From an uncultured Opitutaceae bacterium (lineage in GTDB: Bacteria > Verrucomicrobiota > Verrucomicrobiia > Opitutales > Opitutaceae): DNA of 64,000 nt. The notes under the pieces were generated by a model. It made no database searches, was not told where the DNA came from, and saw only the letters and a list, made by a program, of their open reading frames with translations. Position 1 is the first letter of the stretch. Each line of letters starts with the position of its first letter. Both the position numbers and the translations under genes were made by a program. This document shows, one piece after another, positions 33,831 to 42,095 of this stretch. Location of the stretch: the NCBI GenBank assembly GCA_903890485.1, contig CAITBM010000132.1:1-64000 (forward strand), written 5' to 3'.

Positions 33831-35600
33831 TCACTCAGTTGGGAGGTGCAAGCGGTTGAAATGCTGGCACTTCGCGTAGATATCCTTGGCGACGGTCATC
33901 TCGAGGACCTCCTTGGCGAGAGCCTTGGCGGCGGACATCTTCATTGCCCGGACCAGGAATTTCACAGCGGGGATCGCCGGAGGCGACATGCTGAGCGCGT
34001 CGACCCCGAGCCCCAGGAGCAGCGGAGCGTACACCGGGTCCCCCGCCATCTCGCCGCAGACGCTCACCGGCACGTCCAGGGCGTGGGCGTCGTCGACGAT
34101 GCGCTTCAGGGTCCTCAGGACCGCCGGGTGGGCCGGCTCGTAGAGGTGCGCGATCCGGTCGTTGCCGCGGTCAATCGCCAGCATGTACTGGATCAGGTCG
34201 TTTGTCCCGACGCTGAAAAAGTCGCACTGCTTCTCCAGGATGTCGATCGTCGCCGCCGCGCTCGGGATCTCGATCATGGCGCCCACCTCCATCGCCTCGT
34301 CGAATGCCTGGCCCCGCTCCCGGAGCTCAACCTTGCACTCCTCCAGGATCGCGTTCGCCCGCGCGAGCTCCTCGGCCCCGCTGATCATCGGGTACATGAG
34401 CCGCACCTTGCCGAGCTTGCTCGCCATCAGGATGGCCCGCAGCTGGTCCTTGAAGAGATTCTGGTTGTCCAGGCAGAAGCGGATGGCCCGGTACCCCATG
34501 AACGGGTTGTCCTCCTTGGGGAAGAGTCCGGGGTCGGAAGCCATGGGCTTGTCCCCGCCTAGGTCCAGCGTCCGGATGATGACCGGGTTTGGCGCAATCC
34601 CCTCGACGACCGCCTTGTAGGCCAGGAACTGCTCCTGCTCGGAGGGGATCCTGGCAGAATTGAGGAACAAGTACTCCGTCCGGAAGAGCCCGACCCCCTG
34701 AGCGTAGAACTCCTTCACGAGCGACACCTCCTCAACCCTCTCGATGTTGGCCATCAGGGTCACCTCGACCCCGTCCTTGGTCACCGAGCTCTGGCGGTTG
34801 GCCTCCAGGAGCAGCACCTCGAAGGATTTTTTCTTCGACTGGATCTTCCCGTACCGGAAAAGCGTCTGCTCCGAGGGGTTGAGGATGACGATCCCGTCGT
34901 ATCCGTCGACCAGGGCCCAGTCACCCGTCTTCACCCGCTTGGTGAGGTCGCGAACGCCAACCACTGCGGGCACCTGCATCGAGCGGGCGACGATCACGGC
35001 ATGGCTCGTCTTGCTGCCCGAATCGGTCACGATCGCCAGGCCCGAACCCTTGTCGATGCCGGCGGAGTCCGAGGGCGAGAGGTCGTTGGCGACCACGATC
35101 CGCCTCTCGACCAGGCGGCTGAGCGTGCTGCGCGCCTGTCCGAGCAGATTCTGGAGGACGCGCTGCGCGACGTCCTTGATGTCCCCGGCGCGCTCGCGCA
35201 GGTACTCGTCATCGATCTCGGCGAAGGCCGCGATGTACTTCTTGGAGACCATGTCGAAGCAGGTCTCGATGTTCTTCCCGGTGGTCTCGAACTCGCGGAT
35301 CGTCTCCGAAATGAGCGCCTGGTCCTCGAGCACCAGGAGGTGGGCATCGAAGATCAGCGCCTCGTTCTTGCCGAGGCTCTTCTCCACCTCGTCCTGGATC
35401 TTGGCGATCTGCTGGCGGGTGACCAGGAGGGCCTTGTCGAAGCGGGAGATCTCATCGAGGCGCTTGTCCGGGTCGACCTGGTAGGAGGGGATCTCCACCT
35501 CGCTCTGCAGGTAGACGAAGATCTGGCCATAGGCGATGCCCTGCGAGGCGGCGATGCCTTGCACGACAATCTCCTCCTTTGAGCTCGGGTCCGATGCCAT
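33831..35600 (-). CDS. ptsI: PTS enzyme I (phosphoenolpyruvate-protein phosphotransferase)
   Basis: A 589-residue EI from ATG 35600; the frame is open upstream but MASDPSSKEEIVVQGIAASQ matches EI N-termini. The phosphorylated His is His200 in GSKTSHAVIVARSMQVPAVV. The PEP-binding barrel has FRTEYLFLN, IRTLDLGGDKP and MYPMISGAEE, and the C-terminal Cys is in VPVSVCGEMAGDP. It moves phosphate from PEP to HPr. No HPr or EII gene lies in the window, so in this organism it may work in a regulatory PTS. A strong hairpin precedes it. Confidence 0.93.
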   Translation of the reverse strand: MASDPSSKEEIVVQGIAASQGIAYGQIFVYLQSEVEIPSYQVDPDKRLDEISRFDKALLVTRQQIAKIQDEVEKSLGKNEALIFDAHLLVLEDQALISETIREFETTGKNIETCFDMVSKKYIAAFAEIDDEYLRERAGDIKDVAQRVLQNLLGQARSTLSRLVERRIVVANDLSPSDSAGIDKGSGLAIVTDSGSKTSHAVIVARSMQVPAVVGVRDLTKRVKTGDWALVDGYDGIVILNPSEQTLFRYGKIQSKKKSFEVLLLEANRQSSVTKDGVEVTLMANIERVEEVSLVKEFYAQGVGLFRTEYLFLNSARIPSEQEQFLAYKAVVEGIAPNPVIIRTLDLGGDKPMASDPGLFPKEDNPFMGYRAIRFCLDNQNLFKDQLRAILMASKLGKVRLMYPMISGAEELARANAILEECKVELRERGQAFDEAMEVGAMIEIPSAAATIDILEKQCDFFSVGTNDLIQYMLAIDRGNDRIAHLYEPAHPAVLRTLKRIVDDAHALDVPVSVCGEMAGDPVYAPLLLGLGVDALSMSPPAIPAVKFLVRAMKMSAAKALAKEVLEMTVAKDIYAKCQHFNRLHLPTE

Positions 35601-35657
35601 GGCGAGAACTGCGGTGTGGGCCCTTGCACACTGCCCGCGGAGCAATCACGGGCCCAA

Positions 35658-35686
35658 GCGGTAAATCGGTCAATGCGATTTACCGC
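35658..35686. repeat. Perfect 11-bp inverted repeat between ispE and ptsI
   Basis: GCGGTAAATCG (35658-35668), a 7-base loop, and CGATTTACCGC (35676-35686) form a perfect stem. The direct octamer CAATCACG flanks it at 35643-35650 and 35690-35697. It lies 58 bases before the ptsI start and 22 bases after the ispE stop. No T-tract follows on either strand, so an operator or leader hairpin is as likely as a terminator. Confidence 0.6.
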
Positions 35687-35707
35687 GCACAATCACGCGC
35701 AGGCCCC

Positions 35708-36631
35708 CTAGGAGAGCCGGGTCTCGACCACCAGGGCCGAGGGCCCCCAGCAGTCGCGGATCGTCGCCTCGATCGGCGCGGTGACCGTGGTCTCGTGAAG
35801 CAGGAGGAAGCAGGCGCTGCCGCTGCCGCTCATGCGCCCGGCGATCCCAAAGCGAGAGTAGAGGAGCTGCAGGAGCTCGGGGATCGCGGGGAACTTGGAG
35901 AAGACGGTCTTCTCCATCGAATTGAAGAGGAGTTCCTCGGCGCCCGCACCCGGTTTGGAGAGCCAGGCTCCAAGCATCGCCTCGGCTCGGGGCTCGGCCA
36001 CGTAGCCCTTGGGGGCCTCGGCGGCCAGCCGGGCGTAAGCCCACGGAGTCGGGACGCAAAAGCCGGGCTTGAAGAGGAGTACCCTCATCCCGCGAAGCCG
36101 GCTGTAGGCTTCCTTGGAAAGGGGCTCCACCCGCTCGCCCCTGCCCCGCATGATGACCGGCGCCTTGGCGAGGAAGAGCGCGCAGTCACTTCCGACGCCT
36201 GAGGCGAGCGTGAGCAGCTCCGGGCCGTCCAACCGGGAGCCCGAGAGCTCGTTAAGGAGGAGCAGCGCCGACGCCGCGTCACTGCTCCCGCCCCCGAGTC
36301 CCGCACCGACCGGGATCTTCTTGGTGATCGAGAACCGAACCCCCTGGGCCCATCCTGTCTCCCGGCGAAAGGCGTTGGCCGCCTTAAGGACCAGGTTGGA
36401 CTCGTCGGTGGGCACGGCGGGGTCGTCGCAGGCGACGCTCAGGGAGTCGCCGTGGAGTTCGGCCTGGACGGTGTCCCCCCAGACCAGGGGCGCCGCCACC
36501 GAGACCAAGTCGTGGTAGCCGTCGCTCCTTCGCCCCGTGACGGCGAGGAAAAGGTTGATCTTGGCGGGGGCTTTCTGGGTGAGTGCGCTCAAGCGGACCC
36601 TGATCGTCGCCAAAAAATCACCCTGCGCCAT
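35708..36631 (-). CDS. ispE: 4-Diphosphocytidyl-2-C-methyl-D-erythritol kinase
   Basis: A 307-residue GHMP kinase of the MEP isoprenoid pathway. The substrate block is KAPAKINLFLAVTGRRSDGY with the catalytic Lys, the ATP loop is KKIPVGAGLGGGSSDAASAL, and the Asp is in ASGVGSDCALFLAKAP. The C-terminal motif 3 is RMSGSGSACFLL. It phosphorylates CDP-ME. The gene diverges from ispD-ispF with 71 bases between them, so three MEP-pathway genes share one control region. Confidence 0.95.
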   Translation of the reverse strand: MAQGDFLATIRVRLSALTQKAPAKINLFLAVTGRRSDGYHDLVSVAAPLVWGDTVQAELHGDSLSVACDDPAVPTDESNLVLKAANAFRRETGWAQGVRFSITKKIPVGAGLGGGSSDAASALLLLNELSGSRLDGPELLTLASGVGSDCALFLAKAPVIMRGRGERVEPLSKEAYSRLRGMRVLLFKPGFCVPTPWAYARLAAEAPKGYVAEPRAEAMLGAWLSKPGAGAEELLFNSMEKTVFSKFPAIPELLQLLYSRFGIAGRMSGSGSACFLLLHETTVTAPIEATIRDCWGPSALVVETRLS

Positions 36632-36702
36632 GATTTTCCGTGTGGAACTTCGCAGGGGACTGATATAGCCTGCCCGTCCCCTAGGAAGAATCCCTTCGTC
36701 CC

Positions 36703-37380
36703 ATGTCCCGTACCGCGGTCATTCTCCTCGCAGCAGGCGCCGGAAAGCGCATGGCAGGCGCCGTGCGCGACAAGGTGCTTGAGCCCCTGGCGGGCCAGCC
36801 CGTGTTTGCCCATTCTGCGGCCGCATTTGCGGCGAGTGGCGTGGCCGATTTCTACGCCGTCGTCTACAGGGACCGCTCCCAGATGACCGCCCTGTCGGCC
36901 TTCGCGCCGACGCCCTCGATCCTTGTCAAGGGAGGGCGGGAGCGCCAGGACTCGGTCGCCGCGGCCCTGGCGGCCCTGCCCGGGGACATCGACTACGTCT
37001 TCATCCACGACTGCGCTCGGCCGATGATCCGGCCCGAGCAGCTTGTCGCCCTCCACAAGATCGTCAGGCGGGAGCAGGCCGTGGTCCTCGCCCACCGGGT
37101 CACCGACACGATCAAGGAGCACAGCGGCAACGGGCGGCTAAAGACCCTCAACCGCTCCAAACTTTGGGCGATGGAGACACCGCAGGTTTTCTCCAAGGCG
37201 CTGATCGACCGGGCCTACGCCCGCGTGGCTCAGAAGGGGCTCAGGATCACTGACGACGCCGCTGCGGTCGAGCTCCTCGGCTACCCGGTGGCCCTTCTTG
37301 AGAACCTCTTCCCGAACCCGAAGCTCACCCTACCCAAGGACCTCGAGCACCTGGAATTCCTGCTGGCCGACCGCTCCTAG
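36703..37380 (+). CDS. ispD: 2-C-methyl-D-erythritol 4-phosphate cytidylyltransferase
   Basis: A 225-residue nucleotidyltransferase. The CTP loop is VILLAAGAGKRMAGAVRDKV. Family blocks are VKGGRERQDSVAAAL and VFIHDCARPMIRPEQL, and WAMETPQVFSKALIDRAYAR is also typical. The C-terminus has ITDDAAAVELLGYPV. It makes CDP-ME from MEP and CTP. It is 18 bases before ispF and in the same operon. The enzyme is complete and of normal length. Confidence 0.94.
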   Translation: MSRTAVILLAAGAGKRMAGAVRDKVLEPLAGQPVFAHSAAAFAASGVADFYAVVYRDRSQMTALSAFAPTPSILVKGGRERQDSVAAALAALPGDIDYVFIHDCARPMIRPEQLVALHKIVRREQAVVLAHRVTDTIKEHSGNGRLKTLNRSKLWAMETPQVFSKALIDRAYARVAQKGLRITDDAAAVELLGYPVALLENLFPNPKLTLPKDLEHLEFLLADRS

Positions 37381-37398
37381 ACTAGAGACTTTCCGGCG

Positions 37399-37878
37399 AT
37401 GCCCCTAAGAATCGGACACGGATACGACATCCACCGCACGGCACCGGGCCGCCCGCTCGTGCTCGGAGGCGTCCGGTTCGAGTCAGACTTCGGCCTCTTG
37501 GGCCACAGCGACGCCGACTGCCTGACGCACGCCATCTGCGACGCGTTCCTTGGCGCCGCCGGACTGCCCGACATCGGCAATTTCTTCCCGGACACCGACC
37601 CGCAGTGGAGTGGCGTCGACTCCCAGATCCTCCTGCGCCGCGTGATCGGGGTCCTGCGTGAGAACAGCTGGATACCGGTCAACTTCGACGCCACCCTGAT
37701 TGCCGAGAAGCCGCGCATCTCGGCGCGGATCGGGGAGATGAAGGCCGTGCTGGCCGCCTCCACCGGGCTGCCCTCAAGCGCGATAGGCCTGAAGGCGACG
37801 ACCAACGAGGGGGCCGGAGACCTGGGAAAGGGCCTGGCGATCGCGGCCCATGCGGTGGCCCTGATCGAAAAGGCATGA
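37399..37878 (+). CDS. ispF: 2-C-methyl-D-erythritol 2,4-cyclodiphosphate synthase
   Basis: A 159-residue trimeric enzyme, the normal length. Metal ligands are seen in IGHGYDIHRTAPGRPLVLGG and the first GHSDADCLTHAICDAFLGAA segment. The substrate loop is DIGNFFPDTDPQWSGVDSQI. KATTNEGAGDLGKG closes the active site. It converts CDP-ME 2-phosphate to the cyclic diphosphate, releasing CMP. The stop overlaps the next gene by four bases (ATGA), coupling isoprenoid synthesis to an oligopeptide-binding lipoprotein, probably without functional meaning. Confidence 0.96.
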   Translation: MPLRIGHGYDIHRTAPGRPLVLGGVRFESDFGLLGHSDADCLTHAICDAFLGAAGLPDIGNFFPDTDPQWSGVDSQILLRRVIGVLRENSWIPVNFDATLIAEKPRISARIGEMKAVLAASTGLPSSAIGLKATTNEGAGDLGKGLAIAAHAVALIEKA

Positions 37879-39488
37879 GGCCGGGCTCCGCCTCGCTCGC
37901 CCTCCTTCTCGTGGCGCTGGTCGCCCTCGTGGGCTGCTCCCGCGCGACCAACGTGGCGACCGGGGACAGGGCACAGGTGCTTCACCGCAGCATCGGACCC
38001 GACCTCGCCGACCTGGACCCGCACCTGGCGACGCAGACCTCCAGCTACTCGGTCCTTTCTTCGCTCCTGGAGGGTCTCGTAGCAGAGGATCCCCGTGACC
38101 TTGGCCCGGTGCCCGGAGTCGCAGAACGCTGGGAGGCGTCCCCGGACGGCCTGCGCTACACCTTCCACCTGAGGGCCGATGCGCGCTGGTCAAACGGGGA
38201 TCCCGTGAAATCGGAGGATTTCATCGGCTCCTGGAAGCGGGTCCTCACCCCGTCCCTGGCCGCCACCAATGCCGGTCAGCTCTACGTGATCCAGGGCGCC
38301 GAGGCCTACAACAAGGGCGACTCGGACTTTTCCCAGGTCGGGCTCAGGGCCCCGGACAACCACACCCTTTCCGTCACCCTGGAACATCCCGCTCCGTGGT
38401 TCCTTTCGCTCCTGAGCAGCCCCGTCTGGCTTCCCGTCCACCTGCCCACGGTGCAGAAGAACGGCGGCGTGGCAGCCCGGGAGAACGCGTGGGCCGTGCC
38501 GGGCAAATGGGTCGGCAACGGGCCCTTTGACCTGGTGTCCTGGCACCGGGGCCAGGAGATCATCGTTCGCCGCTCACCGACCTACTGGGACCGCGCCCAC
38601 GTCCGCCTGAGCGAGATCCACTTCCACGCATTCGACTCGATCGACGCCGAGGAACGTGCGTTCCGTGCGGGCCAGATCCACCTGACCGAGGCGCTGCCGC
38701 CCGACCGGATCGAGACGTACCGCAGGGAATCGCCGGAGTTGCTGCGCACAGATCCGCTTCTCGGGACCTACTTCCTGCGGATCAACGTGCGGCGCCCGGG
38801 CCTGAGCGACGCCCGGATCCGGCAGGCCCTCTCCCTCGCGGTCGACCGGTCGTCCATCGTCGAGCGGCTCCTGCACGGAGGCCAGAAGCCCGCGCTCTCC
38901 TTCATTCCTCCCGGGCTCGCGGGCTATGCTCCCGCGCTGCCGGATCGACGGACGCTTGAGGACGCGCGAAACCTCCTGGCCGAGGCCGGGCACCCCGGGG
39001 GCAAGGGCCTTCCCGTCTTTGATTTCCTCTATAACACGTCCGAGACCCACCGGACGGTCGCCGAGGCTCTCCAGGAAATGTGGCGGCGCGACTTGGGGGT
39101 CCAGATCCGCCTCGTGAACCAGGACGTTAAGGTCAAGGAGGACTCGCGCAGCTCGGGGGCCTTCGAGCTCCTGCAGTCCTCATGGATCGCCGACTATGCG
39201 GACCCCTGCGCCTTCCTGGAGATATGGCGCACGGGCAGCGGCAACAATTTCACCGGCTGGTCGAACGCCGACTTTGACGGCGACCTCTTCAGCGCCTTGA
39301 GGACTGCGGATCCCGCGGCACGCGGCGCCCTCTACGCCAAGGCCGAACGCCTGCTACTGGCCGAGGCCCCGATCATTCCCCTGTACCACTACACGCACGT
39401 CTTCCTGATCCGCCCTTCGGTCCACGGTTGGAACCCGACACTCCTGGACCACCACCCGTACAAGGGCGTCTGGCTCGGCGAGCCGTGA
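37875..39488 (+). CDS. Oligopeptide ABC transporter substrate-binding lipoprotein
   Basis: A 537-residue OppA-type (SBP_bac_5) binding protein. The signal ends in the lipobox VALVGCSRA, so it is lipid-anchored. The family blocks are RSIGPDLADLDPHLATQTSS, VAERWEASPDGLRYTFHLRA, DPVKSEDFIGSWKRVL, and the C-terminal WIADYADPCAFLEIW. It should deliver oligopeptides, or cell-wall peptides as MppA does, to an Opp permease. No permease or ATPase gene is adjacent, so it must use a transporter coded elsewhere. Confidence 0.88.
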   Translation: MRPGSASLALLLVALVALVGCSRATNVATGDRAQVLHRSIGPDLADLDPHLATQTSSYSVLSSLLEGLVAEDPRDLGPVPGVAERWEASPDGLRYTFHLRADARWSNGDPVKSEDFIGSWKRVLTPSLAATNAGQLYVIQGAEAYNKGDSDFSQVGLRAPDNHTLSVTLEHPAPWFLSLLSSPVWLPVHLPTVQKNGGVAARENAWAVPGKWVGNGPFDLVSWHRGQEIIVRRSPTYWDRAHVRLSEIHFHAFDSIDAEERAFRAGQIHLTEALPPDRIETYRRESPELLRTDPLLGTYFLRINVRRPGLSDARIRQALSLAVDRSSIVERLLHGGQKPALSFIPPGLAGYAPALPDRRTLEDARNLLAEAGHPGGKGLPVFDFLYNTSETHRTVAEALQEMWRRDLGVQIRLVNQDVKVKEDSRSSGAFELLQSSWIADYADPCAFLEIWRTGSGNNFTGWSNADFDGDLFSALRTADPAARGALYAKAERLLLAEAPIIPLYHYTHVFLIRPSVHGWNPTLLDHHPYKGVWLGEP

Positions 39489-39757
39489 AGACGGCACCAA
39501 GGCCCTGAAACGTCGGATTCCGTTGGCCGGCTTTCCTGGCCAACGACTTCCGGCATTCTTACCGAGGGAAAATGGGCCCAATTGCGGGCAATTGGCGTCC
39601 CCGCGTTCGCATGGTCCTTGCGTTCTGGACTGCGCCCGCGATGGTCGAGGCTCGTAATAGCGTTAGATGACAGCGTTGGTGGATCTTCAGGTTGATGATT
39701 CGAAACCCGATTCCCGGGAACACTCTGACAGCAGACGAGTATACGAAAATCATCCCT
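39489..39757 (+). promoter_or_regulatory. Long structured leader before the RRM gene
   Basis: This 269-base gap carries no convincing gene. It holds two perfect dyads: CGTTGGCC / GGCCAACG at 39521-39545 with a 9-base loop, and CCAATTGC-GG-GCAATTGG at 39578-39595. The first may terminate the upstream lipoprotein transcript. The rest is probably the promoter and 5' leader of the RNA-binding protein gene. Such genes are often cold- or self-regulated through their leader. Confidence 0.45.
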
Positions 39758-40093
39758 ATGAACTCCAAACTCTATGTTGGAAACATGTCCTTCAACACCA
39801 ACGAAGACGCGCTGCGCGCGGCTTTCAGCCAGTTCGGCACGCTGACCGATGTCTACATCGCCAATGACCGCGAGACGGGCCGCCCCCGCGGTTTCGCCTT
39901 CGTGACCTTCTCGACGGCCGATGAGGCCAAGGTCGCCATCGAAAAGATGAACGGCGCCGACCTCGATGGTCGCCAGCTGACGGTCAACGAGGCTCGTCCG
40001 AAGGAGTCGTCCGGTGGTGGCGCCGGCCGCAGCTTCGACAGCCCGAACCGCCGCCCCGGAGCCTTCCAGGCCCGCGGCAACAGCCGTTACTGA
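39758..40093 (+). CDS. RRM-domain RNA-binding protein
   Basis: A 111-residue single-RRM protein from ATG 39758. RNP2 is KLYVGNMSF and RNP1 is RGFAFVTF, with the aromatic residues needed for RNA stacking. A short Gly/Ser/Arg-rich tail (about 83-111, GGGAGRSFDSPNRRPGAF) follows, as in cyanobacterial Rbp proteins and eukaryotic glycine-rich proteins. It probably acts as an RNA chaperone and may be cold induced. The earlier in-frame starts would add a non-RRM extension and are rejected. A strong terminator follows. Confidence 0.92.
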   Translation: MNSKLYVGNMSFNTNEDALRAAFSQFGTLTDVYIANDRETGRPRGFAFVTFSTADEAKVAIEKMNGADLDGRQLTVNEARPKESSGGGAGRSFDSPNRRPGAFQARGNSRY

Positions 40094-40122
40094 TCCCTTC
40101 TCGGGATTAGGACTCACTTCAA

Positions 40123-40154
40123 GGCAGGACGCCCCTGGGCGCCCTGCCTTTTTT
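40123..40154 (+). terminator. Rho-independent terminator after the RRM gene
   Basis: A 12-bp stem, GGCAGGACGCCC with GGGCGCCCTGCC (one mismatch) and a 2-base loop, is followed at once by TTTTTT at 40149-40154. It sits 30 bases after the RRM stop codon. This is the clearest intrinsic terminator in the window. Confidence 0.9.
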
Positions 40155-40211
40155 GCGTCCCCTAGTCGGCAACGAAACTTTCCACCGGGTGTCCCGGTGA
40201 ATCGAGTGGCC

Positions 40212-40225
40212 AATTATCGATAATT
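40212..40225. promoter_or_regulatory. Perfect 14-bp palindrome, candidate HipB operator 1
   Basis: AATTATCGATAATT is a perfect palindrome 41 bases before the hipB ATG. Its core TTATCGATAA (40214-40223) recurs with one change at 40269-40278, just inside hipB. HipB-type antitoxins commonly repress their own promoter through such repeats. Confidence 0.55.
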
Positions 40226-40265
40226 AGGTATTGATTAGGTCCGCCTAGATGATCTTCATCGCAGC

Positions 40266-40568
40266 ATGTTATCGGTAACGACACCCGCCGGGGCGGCACG
40301 GGAATTGGCGCTTCGGCTGCGTTCGCGCCGGCTGTCCCAGGGCTGGAGCCAGTCGGAACTGGCGGCCCGCGCGGGACTCAAGCTGCCCACCTACGTCCTG
40401 TTCGAGCGAACCGGCAGAATCGCGCTCTTGCGCCTGCTCAAGGTCCTTGAAGTTCTCGATCTCCTGGAGCAGTTCGACGCGATTGGGCGGGACCAAAGCC
40501 TCACCGGCCTCTCCCTTGCTGACCTCACCCGGCCCGAGCGCCGGCGCGGCCGGCGCCGCGTCCCATGA
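40266..40568 (+). CDS. hipB: HipB-like XRE antitoxin
   Basis: A 100-residue helix-turn-helix protein. The HTH lies in LRSRRLSQGWSQSELAARAG, then LKLPTYVLFERTGRIALLRL. The tail is basic (RRRGRRR). It overlaps hipA by four bases (ATGA), the usual antitoxin-toxin arrangement. It should bind the twin TTATCGRTAA palindromes (one upstream, one covering codons 2-5) and neutralise the kinase HipA. The protein is about 12 residues longer than E. coli HipB. Confidence 0.85.
   Translation: MLSVTTPAGAARELALRLRSRRLSQGWSQSELAARAGLKLPTYVLFERTGRIALLRLLKVLEVLDLLEQFDAIGRDQSLTGLSLADLTRPERRRGRRRVP
40269..40278. promoter_or_regulatory. TTATCGGTAA, candidate HipB operator 2
   Basis: A near-palindrome differing at one base from the upstream core TTATCGATAA, centred 55 bases away. 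It covers codons 2-5 of hipB, so a protein bound here could also block elongation of transcription or looping could occur between the two sites. Confidence 0.45.
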
Positions 40569-41785
40569 ACCGCCTCGTCGTCGACTACCTGGGGCTCGAG
40601 GTCGGATCTCTGGCCGAGGTTAACGGCACGCTCTTGTTCGAGTTCAATCCTGCTTTCCTGGCAACCGGGCACGAGCTTTCCCCCCTCGCCCTGCGCGCAG
40701 GACCGGGGATTCGCAGCAGGGACCAGCCGGCCTCCGCGCGGCTTCCTGGGGTCTTCGAGGATTCGCTGCCCGACCAATGGGGCACCCTGCTGATGACGGA
40801 GTGGTTCAGGCGCCGGGATGTCCCCGAGCACGCCGTCACTCCCCTCATGAGGCTGGCTTTTGTGGGTCGCCGCGCAATGGGCGCCCTGGCCTATCGTCCG
40901 GAGGAGTCCGTCGAGCCGACGGCGGAAGCGTTCTCCCTGAACGCCCTGTACACGGCCGCTTCTGTGGCCGAGGAAGGGGGCGAGATCGACCTGGGCCTGC
41001 TCGCGGAGGTGGGAACCTCAGCGGGAGGAGCGCGCCCGAAGGCCGTCCTCGCCCTTCCCAAGTCCGGGGGCGAGCGGGTCCTGCCGGGTGCCGGCCCGAT
41101 CCCCGAGGGATTTGAAGGATGGATTGTCAAATTCGACACGACGATCTCCGGCGACCAGGGCCCCACCGAGGAGGCCTACGCGCAGATGGCAAGGGAAGCC
41201 GGTATCGACATGCCGGAGACCCGCCTCCTGGAGACCGTCCACAACGGAAAGGTGCGCCGGCACTTTGCCGTCAAGAGGTTTGACCGCGTCGGGCCCGTAC
41301 CTGTCCACCACATCACCCTTGCGGGCCTGCTCCATTCCGAGGCGGGGGCGCTCGACTATGCGACGCTCCTAAGGGCTACCCGGAAGGTGACCAAGGACGA
41401 GCGCCAGGTCTGGAGGGCCTTCCGGCGGGCCGCTTTCAATGTGCTGGCCGACAACCGCGATGACCACGGCAAGAACCACGGTTTTCTCTACCAGGGCCGC
41501 CAGTGGGGGCTCGGGCCGGCGTACGACCTAACGTTTGGAGGGAGGATTGCCGAGCGCGGCATGGCGGTTCTCGGCGAGCGAAGGGCCCCCGGGACGACCC
41601 ACCTCCTGCGCTTGGCCGAGCTGGAGCTCCTAGACAAGCACCAGGCGGCGGGGGTCATTGACGATGTTTTGCGTGCGACCGCCCGCTGGACCGAGTTCGC
41701 CGCCAACGCCGGGGTGTCGAAGGCAAGGGCCTCCGAGGTGGACGCCGCCCTTCGCTCCCTGCGTTCGCCTAGTCGGAAAGCCTAG
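40565..41785 (+). CDS. hipA: HipA-like Ser/Thr kinase toxin
   Basis: A 406-residue kinase. The HipA N-subdomain includes LPGVFEDSLPDQWGTLLM. The phosphate loop is GTSAGGARPKAV (150-161) and WIVKFDTT holds the ATP-binding Lys. The catalytic and metal motif N292-x4-N297-x-D299-D300-H301-x-K303-N304 lies in FNVLADNRDDHGKNHGFLY. HipA toxins phosphorylate glutamyl-tRNA synthetase and cause growth arrest or persistence. All catalytic residues look intact. Pairing with the HTH gene by a four-base overlap supports a working type II module. Confidence 0.9.
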   Translation: MNRLVVDYLGLEVGSLAEVNGTLLFEFNPAFLATGHELSPLALRAGPGIRSRDQPASARLPGVFEDSLPDQWGTLLMTEWFRRRDVPEHAVTPLMRLAFVGRRAMGALAYRPEESVEPTAEAFSLNALYTAASVAEEGGEIDLGLLAEVGTSAGGARPKAVLALPKSGGERVLPGAGPIPEGFEGWIVKFDTTISGDQGPTEEAYAQMAREAGIDMPETRLLETVHNGKVRRHFAVKRFDRVGPVPVHHITLAGLLHSEAGALDYATLLRATRKVTKDERQVWRAFRRAAFNVLADNRDDHGKNHGFLYQGRQWGLGPAYDLTFGGRIAERGMAVLGERRAPGTTHLLRLAELELLDKHQAAGVIDDVLRATARWTEFAANAGVSKARASEVDAALRSLRSPSRKA

Positions 41786-41870
41786 CCCTGGGGGAATCCC
41801 GGATGGGCCGTCACCTCGTCGTGACCCGCAGGGCCTTGCCAGGGTGCCCACTCCCCGCCAAACTCACCCC

Positions 41871-42095
41871 ATGTGCAAGCTGTTCTCCCTCGCAGCCCTC
41901 GTTGCCGGGCTTTGGCTCATCTACCTCGGCTATGAGCGGCAGGAGTCGCTCGCCGGCAAGGCCGCCGACTCGATCTCAAAGATTGGCCAGAAGATCGACG
42001 GGGCCGACCACGTGACCACCCAGACAAAGTACTATGTGGCCGGGGGCTTCCTCCTGGCGTGCGGAGTGTTCGGGCTGGGCCTGGTCAGGAAGTAG
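41871..42095 (+). CDS. Small membrane protein, DUF3185-like
   Basis: A 74-residue protein from ATG 41871 with two hydrophobic segments: [19 protein letters not shown] at the N-terminus and [18 protein letters not shown] near the end. The polar middle ([20 protein letters not shown]) is typical of the DUF3185 family as I recall it. Function is not known. It converges on uvrA with an 11-base overlap. Confidence 0.75.
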   Translation: MCKLFSLAALVAGLWLIYLGYERQESLAGKAADSISKIGQKIDGADHVTTQTKYYVAGGFLLACGVFGLGLVRK

